Positions 58,713 to 64,000 of a stretch of DNA of 64,000 nucleotides are shown in pieces. The number at the start of each line of letters is the position of its first letter. Positions within the stretch are counted from its first letter, which is position 1. A program made the position numbers and the translations under genes. Below the pieces are notes generated by a model that made no database searches, was not told where the DNA came from, and saw only the letters and a list, made by a program, of their open reading frames with translations. Source of the DNA: Fibrobacter succinogenes (lineage in GTDB: Bacteria > Fibrobacterota > Fibrobacteria > Fibrobacterales > Fibrobacteraceae); NCBI GenBank assembly GCA_902779055.1, contig CACZAD010000019.1:1-64000 (forward strand). Direction: 5' to 3'.

Positions 58713-59036
58713 TTAGATGAATCGTATTCCTTGAATAAAAGGCTTCCCTAAGAGGGTGTTGCACTTACCAATAATAGCTTTTTTTTGGAGGTTCAATTCG
58801 AACTGTAACGCCGAATTGGCGGCTTGTAGCACCAATGTGTTCTTCTCGATTCTGAGGGGCTTCACGTGGCCTACCAAGAGGGGCCCGACCACCTCCGAAA
58901 AGCGCTCGGAAATCACCTTGAAATGAAGGTCTTCGGAGATGTGGTTTGCGTTAAGGACACGCTCCAGAAGGACGCTGATGTCCTGAACTTTATTCCCCGT
59001 AAAACTCTTGTTGCTACTGCGCTTGGTTAAAGACAT
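58713..59036 (-). CDS. DUF721 (DciA-like) protein
   Basis: 107 residues. SVLLERVLNANHISEDLHFKVISERF and VVGPLLVGHVKPLRIEKNTLVLQAANSALQFEL are the typical DUF721 halves (family W...VG..i..ht.p..i..g.L.V...ss.w..eL). DciA members load the replicative helicase DnaB. It lies just upstream of gyrB, an arrangement seen in several phyla. The tRNA-free gap before gyrB is 12-45 bases depending on the gyrB start. Confidence 0.82.
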   Translation of the reverse strand: MSLTKRSSNKSFTGNKVQDISVLLERVLNANHISEDLHFKVISERFSEVVGPLLVGHVKPLRIEKNTLVLQAANSALQFELNLQKKAIIGKCNTLLGKPFIQGIRFI

Positions 59037-59054
59037 TTGTACAAACTTATCGCG

Positions 59055-59840
59055 TTAAACAAGCAGGAGCTTGGAGAGCGTGAACCCGCCAATCAAGATG
59101 CTTGTCATGCCGGCAACGACGGTTGCTTTGGTGCTCTTGCCCACGCCTTCTGCACCGCTGTGGGTGAAGTAGCCGAAGAAGCAAGCGTAACTCGAGATAA
59201 AGAATCCGTAAAGCGTTGCCTTGATAAGGCCTACGATCAAGTCCCAGTTCTGGTAGAACATACGCACGCCGTAAAAGAACACCGACCACGAAACTTCCTT
59301 GTAGAGGTGGGCGACTTCATAACCGCCGACAATGCCGATAAAAATGCTCAAGATGGTAAGCACCGGAAGCATGATGACTGTTGCAATGAGTCTTGGCGCA
59401 AGCAGGTACTTGTAAGGATTAAGCCCTAATACTTTGTATGCATCAAGCTGTTCCGTAACCGCCATAGTTCCAAGCTCCGAACACATTGAAGCACCGATTC
59501 GTCCGGCGAGGACCATTGCCGTAAGGATAGGGCAGAGTTCCACCATCACGGATTTACCGACAGCCATGCCCACAAACATCATCGGAATCATGTCGCCAAA
59601 CTGGTAGGCGAGCTGCCACGACATAATGGCGCCTGTAGCAAGCGAGGCCGCAATCACGACAGGAATACTCGTGTTGCCCACGTGGTACATCTGTTCGACC
59701 GTCGTATGAAGGTTGGTGAATGCACCGGGAATGTTCTTGAACAATTCCCAAATGAACAGTACGTAATCCACAACCTTGTTGAGGAAGCGTCGAACGGCCC
59801 GCCCTAAGCCTTCAGCCATTTTGTTTATAAGTGCAATCAA
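59055..59840 (-). CDS. mlaE: MlaE-family lipid ABC transporter permease
   Basis: 261 residues with five to six membrane helices. ELCPILTAMVLAGRIGASMCSELGTMAVTEQLDAYKVLG near the middle is the MlaE signature, with APRLIATVIMLPVLT after it. It is the inner-membrane permease of the Mla system that moves phospholipid between the membranes. The ATPase (MlaF) and MCE protein (MlaD) genes are not beside it. It starts 9 bases after ctpA on the same strand and ends just before the DUF721 gene. Confidence 0.9.
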   Translation of the reverse strand: MIALINKMAEGLGRAVRRFLNKVVDYVLFIWELFKNIPGAFTNLHTTVEQMYHVGNTSIPVVIAASLATGAIMSWQLAYQFGDMIPMMFVGMAVGKSVMVELCPILTAMVLAGRIGASMCSELGTMAVTEQLDAYKVLGLNPYKYLLAPRLIATVIMLPVLTILSIFIGIVGGYEVAHLYKEVSWSVFFYGVRMFYQNWDLIVGLIKATLYGFFISSYACFFGYFTHSGAEGVGKSTKATVVAGMTSILIGGFTLSKLLLV

Positions 59841-59849
59841 GATGAACCG

Positions 59850-61631
59850 TTACTTCTTTGCTGCTTTTTTCTTGGACTTCGGCGGAGCGCTGATGGACTT
59901 CTTGTAAAGCTGCATATCGCTCAGGTACTTGATAGCTTCGTTCAACTGCTTGTCACGCTTGAGCGAGAATGCCGTGCTGACAGAGTCGTTCACGAATGCC
60001 GTCAAAAGTTCGCGCTTGATGCCGTCCTTGATGTAATCCTTGTTGGCTTCGAACTGGGCGTCGCGGTTATCTTCGAGAGCCTTGCGCATTTCGTTGATAC
60101 GCTTGACGAGCGTCGAATCCGAGATGGTTTTGGCGCTGTCGCCCATATAGTTCTGTTCGCGGATGATGCTCTTTTCAAGCTGGTCCACGCCTACGAGGGC
60201 ATTGCTCTTGACCTTCATGAAATTCGTGTCTTTCTTGCAGAATTCCTTGAACTGCGTAAAGAGGGAATCCGGAACTACCCAGTCAGAACTCATCTTGACT
60301 TGTGCCTTTTCGAGGCTCGGGCGGATCTTCACGGCGAACTTGAAGTACATCGCCATACGTTCCTGCACCTGGACGACCCACGGCATCGGATCGAGTTCTA
60401 CGTCCACGTCTGGCTTGATGCCGCCACCGCCGAACATCATGCGTCCGTTGTTGGTGTAGAACGTGTCACGTGCTGCGGTATCCTTCTTGACGGAATCGGC
60501 CTTGGCGACTTCCTTTTCGTCGACATCTTCTTCGTCTTCTTCCTGGAGCTTGAGTCCCTTGATGCCATTTTCGGGCTTGTTGATGCAACGTCCGAAGGGC
60601 AAGTAGTAGAAGGCTGTCGTAAGCTTCAGGGCGTTACCCTGATTGTCGAGCGGGAAGATGGTCTGTACGGAACCCTTACCGAATGAGGTCTTACCGACGA
60701 TGAGGGCTCGGTCCCAGTCCTGGAGTGCGCCGGAAACAATTTCGGCAGCGCTAGCGGAACCCTGGTTGACAAGAACGGCCATCGGTACATCCGGCTTGAG
60801 AAGCGGGACTCTGTGGGCAGCACTTTCGGTCTTCTGGGTGCGTCCACGCGTACTGACGATGACGTTGCCCGGCTTCAAGAAGAGTTCGCTGATTTCGATA
60901 GCCTGGTTCAAAAGTCCACCCGGATTGTAACGCATATCGAGGATGAGCTTCTTCATGCCCTGCTTCTGGAGGCTTCTGAGAGCGTTTTCGACATCGCTGG
61001 TCGTCTTGTCGCTGAATGTTGCAAGCTTGATGTAGCCGATGTCCGGAGTGACCATACCGTAGTAAGGAACGGCGTGGACAATGATTTCTGCTCTCGTGAT
61101 GGTAAAGTCCATGAGGTCAGGAACGCCTTCGCGTTCGATGGCGACCGTCACGTCTGTGCCGATCTTGCCGCGGAGCTTGTTCACGGCGTCGTCAAGCGAA
61201 AGGCCCTTGGTTTCCTTGCCGTCGATTTTGCGGATGCGGTCGCCAGCGCGGATGCCGAGCTTGAATGCCGGTGTGCCGGAAAGAGGCGAAATGACCGTAA
61301 GGATGTTGTCGCGGAGGCTGATGGTGATGCCTACGCCACCGAACTTGCCTTCCATGGAGACGCGCAAGCTTTCGTAATCCTTAGGCGCAAAGACTGTTGT
61401 ATGCGGATCCAAAATGTTTCGAATGCCATTGATGGCGGCGTCCGTGATTTCTGTCGGATTGACTTCTTCGACATACTTGCGGTTCACTTCGGAGAGAACC
61501 TTGTTCAGGCGAGAAACTTCGTCGTAAAAATCTCCGGGGGGAGTTTTCTTTTCGGTAGCAGCGTTCGCAAAGCAAAGCGCGGACAGCGTTGCCATAAATA
61601 CAGAGCGGAAACATAAAGATTTGAACATCAT
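59850..61631 (-). CDS. ctpA: C-terminal processing protease (S41 family, CtpA/Prc)
   Basis: 593 residues. The signal peptide is SVFMATLSALCFANA. The PDZ domain is near 75-160 (GGVGITISLRDNILTVISPLSGTPAFKLGIRAGDRI). The protease domain has LRSLQKQGMKKLILDMRYNPGGLL and the nucleophile region VNQGSASAAEIVSGAL, with the Lys in VGKTSFGKGSVQ. The 200-residue C-terminal extension is charged and probably helical. It acts in the periplasm on cell-wall hydrolases or lipoproteins. It is the first gene of a run with mlaE, DUF721, gyrB and ispB on the minus strand. Confidence 0.93.
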   Translation of the reverse strand: MMFKSLCFRSVFMATLSALCFANAATEKKTPPGDFYDEVSRLNKVLSEVNRKYVEEVNPTEITDAAINGIRNILDPHTTVFAPKDYESLRVSMEGKFGGVGITISLRDNILTVISPLSGTPAFKLGIRAGDRIRKIDGKETKGLSLDDAVNKLRGKIGTDVTVAIEREGVPDLMDFTITRAEIIVHAVPYYGMVTPDIGYIKLATFSDKTTSDVENALRSLQKQGMKKLILDMRYNPGGLLNQAIEISELFLKPGNVIVSTRGRTQKTESAAHRVPLLKPDVPMAVLVNQGSASAAEIVSGALQDWDRALIVGKTSFGKGSVQTIFPLDNQGNALKLTTAFYYLPFGRCINKPENGIKGLKLQEEDEEDVDEKEVAKADSVKKDTAARDTFYTNNGRMMFGGGGIKPDVDVELDPMPWVVQVQERMAMYFKFAVKIRPSLEKAQVKMSSDWVVPDSLFTQFKEFCKKDTNFMKVKSNALVGVDQLEKSIIREQNYMGDSAKTISDSTLVKRINEMRKALEDNRDAQFEANKDYIKDGIKRELLTAFVNDSVSTAFSLKRDKQLNEAIKYLSDMQLYKKSISAPPKSKKKAAKK

Positions 61632-61675
61632 ACGTTAAAAATACAATTTCCTATAAAAAATCGCCACCTTATATG

Positions 61676-61706
61676 GAAAAAACCGGCTACGAATAGCCGG
61701 TTTTTA
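61676..61706 (-). terminator. Terminator of the second sigma factor gene (bidirectional)
   Basis: ACCGGCTA-TTCG-TAGCCGGT with T run on the minus strand and A run mirrored on the other. Confidence 0.85.
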
Positions 61707-61721
61707 ATGAAAGGAGAGAGT

Positions 61722-61799
61722 ATGAAAAGTCGTTTGGTCAAAAAATTAAGCAGCTTCGCAGAGGAGTCGACCGACCTGAGCGTCACGGAGCTTGTTTAA
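61722..61799 (+). CDS. Doubtful 25-residue ORF antisense to the sigma factor 3' end
   Basis: ATGAAAAGTCGTTTGG starts a 25-codon frame ending at TAA 61797-61799. It has an unusually good ribosome site (AAAGGAGAGAGT) right after the bidirectional terminator, but it runs through the antisense of the last 18 codons of the sigma factor gene. It may be chance, a remnant, or a small peptide. Confidence 0.2.
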   Translation: MKSRLVKKLSSFAEESTDLSVTELV

Positions 61800-62597
61800 A
61801 GCGTTTTCCTTGAGCTGGCGGACGCGTTCCTTGGAAAGTCCGACCATCGGAGCGATTTCCTTGAGGTTCAGGTCAGAATCCATCTTGAAACCGTAATAGA
61901 GCTTGATGATTTCCTTTTCCTGGTCAGAGAGGTTGTCGTTCATCACCTTGTCAAAGACTTCGGAACGGTTGTTGCTGTTGGCAAGTTCGTCCGTGCGGTT
62001 TTCGGCATCCGAAAGCGTATCGCCAAGCGTGACATCGCCGTCTTCGTTTACCGGGGCGTCGAGTGAAGAAGAAGTCGTTCCCATCATGAGAATCTTTTCG
62101 ATTTCTTCGGCCTTGTACTTGGAAAGCCCTTCGAGCTTTTGCGTGTTGACGGTGAACGTGCCTCCGATAACCTGGTGAACATCGTTAGCGTGACGGTTGA
62201 AGCGGCGGAGCATGAGTTCCTTTTCGGCACTGATGCGGATCATGCGGCCTTTTTCAGAGAGGGCGCGGGTGATGTTCTGGCGGATCCACCAAACGGCGTA
62301 GCTGATAAACTTGATTTTCTGGGAGCGGTCAAAACGGCGTGCAGCTTCGATGAGACCCATGTTCCCTTCGTTGATGAGTTCCATGATGTCGAGACCGCGG
62401 CCCTTGTAAAGGTTTGCGATGTTCACGACAAAGCGCAGATTGGAATTGACGAGCATATCCAAAGCAGACTTATTGCCTTCAGCGGACTTTTCGAGCAATA
62501 CCTTTTCCTGTTCTCTTGTCAGTAACGGGTAGCGGGAGATATCCGTCAGGTACTGCATGTAAATGTCTTTCTGATCTCGATTGTTAAGGGTTTTCAT
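61746..62597 (-). CDS. RpoD-family sigma factor (group 1/2, without region 1.1)
   Basis: 283 residues with ribosome site AGGAGGTCACC. Region 1.2 (YLTDISRYPLLTREQE), full region 2.1 (LVNSNLRFVVNIANLYKGRG), 2.4 (FISYAVWWIRQNITRAL), region 3 and region 4 (LSDQEKEIIKLYYGF, SKERVRQLKENAL) are present. The spacer between regions 2 and 4 has the usual DAPVNEDGDVTLGD motif. It has the form of the short principal sigma factors of Bacteroidota/Chlorobi-related phyla and could be the housekeeping factor; the sigma factor at 21071 would then be the alternative one (inference). Confidence 0.92.
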   Translation of the reverse strand: MKTLNNRDQKDIYMQYLTDISRYPLLTREQEKVLLEKSAEGNKSALDMLVNSNLRFVVNIANLYKGRGLDIMELINEGNMGLIEAARRFDRSQKIKFISYAVWWIRQNITRALSEKGRMIRISAEKELMLRRFNRHANDVHQVIGGTFTVNTQKLEGLSKYKAEEIEKILMMGTTSSSLDAPVNEDGDVTLGDTLSDAENRTDELANSNNRSEVFDKVMNDNLSDQEKEIIKLYYGFKMDSDLNLKEIAPMVGLSKERVRQLKENALNKLRDAQVGRLLCEAA

Positions 62598-62731
62598 GGT
62601 GACCTCCTCTTTATTACGTATTCAAATTTACCTCCAGTTTGAATTCCTTGTGTCATTACTTAGAATAGTGCGTGCAAAAGTTAAATTGAGTTTTTGTTAA
62701 AAAAGTTCGTGATTTTTGTCACGAAATTGTC

Positions 62732-63997
62732 ATGACGGACCAAAATAGTGGTCAAATGACTAAATTTTTTAGTATGAATGACAAAGTTTCTACAAATAAC
62801 ACTGAAAAGTGTGAAGGTCTTTTCCAAAGAACTCGTAACAAATTCGCCGTTTTGCAAGAAATCGGCTTTGAACGCAATGAAAACAGGCTTCGTGAGCTCT
62901 TGAAAGACGAACGCGACCTGGTACAGTTCCCCATTCCGCTCTTTTTGCCCGCGTTTTTAGTTTGGCTGTTCATGCTTTTGTTCCCGTTGGTACTTATTCT
63001 GGATCCGACAAATGCGCTGAATATGAGTGTGAACATTAAAGGGCTTGTGGGCTTTTATTGGCCCATGCTGAGTACGGTTTTCGTTTTCATTTTGAACCAG
63101 AAGTTCTTGGTGCCGCAACTTGTATTTAAAAAACGCTATACGGCATATTTTGTTTGTAATGCTATTTTGGTTGTCGCTACTTTGTTCCTTAGGGAAATCG
63201 CGTTCTTTGTGATGGAAAGGTCTTCGAACGAAGGTGTCGGAGATTTCTTTAGTTCCTATTGCTTTTCGTTTGTTAAAGGCCATTTTGGTGTTTGGCCTGT
63301 TATATCGTTTACTATCCTCGTTGTGTTTGTCTGTGTGCTTTGTGTATTGTATCATGTGATGTTCCGCCAGATTGTGCGTGCGTTTGTTTTGCGTGAACAG
63401 AAACGCTCGGAATTGCAATATGAGCTTGACTTTTTGAAGAACCAGTTGAGCCCGCACTTTCTCTTTAATACCTTGAACAACATTTCGGCCTTGATTCAGA
63501 TTGATCCGAAACGCGCTGAAAGTTCTATGAATAAACTTTCGCAATTGCTGAGAATGATGCTGTACCAGGTCAAGGACCAGTATATTTCGTTGCGAGAGGA
63601 TGTGGACATTTTGCAGAAGTACGCTGACTTGGAAAAGCTCCGCTTGGATGAAAGCTTTGACTTTGTATTCGATGTGAAACTTGAAAATCCGAACTTGATG
63701 ATTGAACCGTTGCTTATGATGCCCTTAATGGAAAATGCGATGAAGCATTGCGTGAATCCGAATGGCAAAAGCTTTGCACATATCTCTATAACTCAGTCCG
63801 GCAATGAACTCCACTTCCATTCCGAGAATTCGAATTTTCCGAGAAAGTCTGGACGAAAGAATGGCGGCCTTGGACTGTCGACTTTTGAAAAACGCCTGGA
63901 TTTGATTTATCTGGGATCTTATGAGTATTCTGTGAATGTTGCGGGAGAAGTTTATATCAGTGATTTGATTTTGCACTTGAAAAAAGAAAATGCATAA
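62732..63997 (+). CDS. LytS/YehU-type sensor histidine kinase
   Basis: 421 residues. Four membrane helices lie near 70-205 (LFLPAFLVWLFMLLFPLVLIL and following). The His_kinase domain has QLSPHFLFNTLNNISALI near residue 240, whose His is the phosphate acceptor, and LMMPLMENAMKHCVNP near 325 (N box). The C-terminal G-box GRKNGGLGLSTFEKRL closes the ATPase. ATG 62732 is taken; ATG 62756 or 62774 would also be possible. The last codons overlap a new ATG at 63990, probably its LytR-type response regulator. Confidence 0.88.
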   Translation: MTDQNSGQMTKFFSMNDKVSTNNTEKCEGLFQRTRNKFAVLQEIGFERNENRLRELLKDERDLVQFPIPLFLPAFLVWLFMLLFPLVLILDPTNALNMSVNIKGLVGFYWPMLSTVFVFILNQKFLVPQLVFKKRYTAYFVCNAILVVATLFLREIAFFVMERSSNEGVGDFFSSYCFSFVKGHFGVWPVISFTILVVFVCVLCVLYHVMFRQIVRAFVLREQKRSELQYELDFLKNQLSPHFLFNTLNNISALIQIDPKRAESSMNKLSQLLRMMLYQVKDQYISLREDVDILQKYADLEKLRLDESFDFVFDVKLENPNLMIEPLLMMPLMENAMKHCVNPNGKSFAHISITQSGNELHFHSENSNFPRKSGRKNGGLGLSTFEKRLDLIYLGSYEYSVNVAGEVYISDLILHLKKENA

Positions 63998-64000
63998 ATT
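63990..64000 (+). CDS. Possible start of the next gene (response regulator expected)
   Basis: ATG CAT AAA TT begins inside the last codons of the kinase gene (overlap of 8 bases), as in other LytS-LytR operons. Only three codons are visible. Confidence 0.35.

Overview
The window looks like a chromosomal segment of a Fibrobacter-type bacterium (phylum Fibrobacterota), a fibre-degrading anaerobe. The main reasons are a 1571-residue secreted protein carrying the fibro-slime domain at 44816-49531, a TIGR02147-family gene (a family built on Fibrobacter paralogues) followed by a lipoprotein gene at 35962-37663, secreted carbohydrate esterases with serine-rich linkers and sorting-like modules (14623-16068, 37790-39121), a futalosine-pathway menaquinone gene (mqnC), and Gram-negative envelope genes (waaA, mlaE, rlpA). 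Protein-coding DNA has moderate GC; gaps between operons are AT-rich.

Layout. 0-3.1 kb: a 35-residue membrane peptide and a large DEAD-box RNA helicase (minus strand). 3.4-4.45 kb: a gene-poor RNA region with tRNA-Ser(CGA), a probable structured ncRNA and tRNA-Glu(UUC), each tRNA followed by repeated copies of its own 3' end and hairpins. 4.5-8.8 kb: a tightly overlapping operon of an ABC transporter, an ICMT/PEMT-like methyltransferase, waaA and ispH, then rpmB. 9.4-12.7 kb: a DnaQ-like exonuclease, a DUF374 acyltransferase, tRNA-Cys(GCA), an AT-hook-like protein and a broken alkD-like gene. 12.8-19.5 kb: a small membrane protein, mqnC, a CE1 esterase, an orphan membrane-anchored protein, a ModF-like ABC protein and crcB. 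19.6-26 kb: mrp/apbC, DUF971, an RpoD-family sigma factor, two TPR envelope proteins and rlpA, all on the plus strand. 26.6-30.7 kb: prfA-prmC (minus), a GNAT toxin-antitoxin-like pair and trmO. 30.8-37.7 kb: a c-di-GMP-type signalling protein with a 5' frame break, an SDR-type reductase and a Nudix hydrolase, then the TIGR02147/lipoprotein pair. 37.8-44.5 kb: a polysaccharide deacetylase, a GIY-YIG nuclease, a SAHH-like protein, an arylamine-NAT-fold protein, a MATE exporter and an FHA-GGDEF diguanylate cyclase. 44.8-50 kb: the fibro-slime protein and a SPOR-domain protein. 50.4-55.6 kb: a COG1112-like helicase/nuclease whose catalytic motifs have all decayed, then corA. 55.8-62.6 kb (minus): polyprenyl synthase, gyrB, a DciA-like DUF721 gene, mlaE, ctpA and a second RpoD-family sigma factor. 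62.7-64 kb: a LytS-type histidine kinase running towards its likely response regulator.

A dispersed palindromic repeat (core TGTCATCCCGG-loop-CCGGGATC, often followed by CCTTACACRGT) occurs dozens of times between genes. At four places it lies inside open reading frames and is translated as extra peptide, in either orientation and in more than one frame. This resembles the Rickettsia palindromic elements.

Most notable observations: (1) the intact but apparently catalytically dead helicase-nuclease at 50.4-54.5 kb; (2) the protein-embedded palindromic elements; (3) a gyrB with no canonical start codon for its conserved N-terminus; (4) tandem copies of tRNA-Glu 3'-end plus terminator in which the stem sequence changes but pairing is kept; (5) a sigma factor missing about seven residues of conserved region 2.1; (6) gene breaks in alkD and in the GGDEF/HD-GYP gene.
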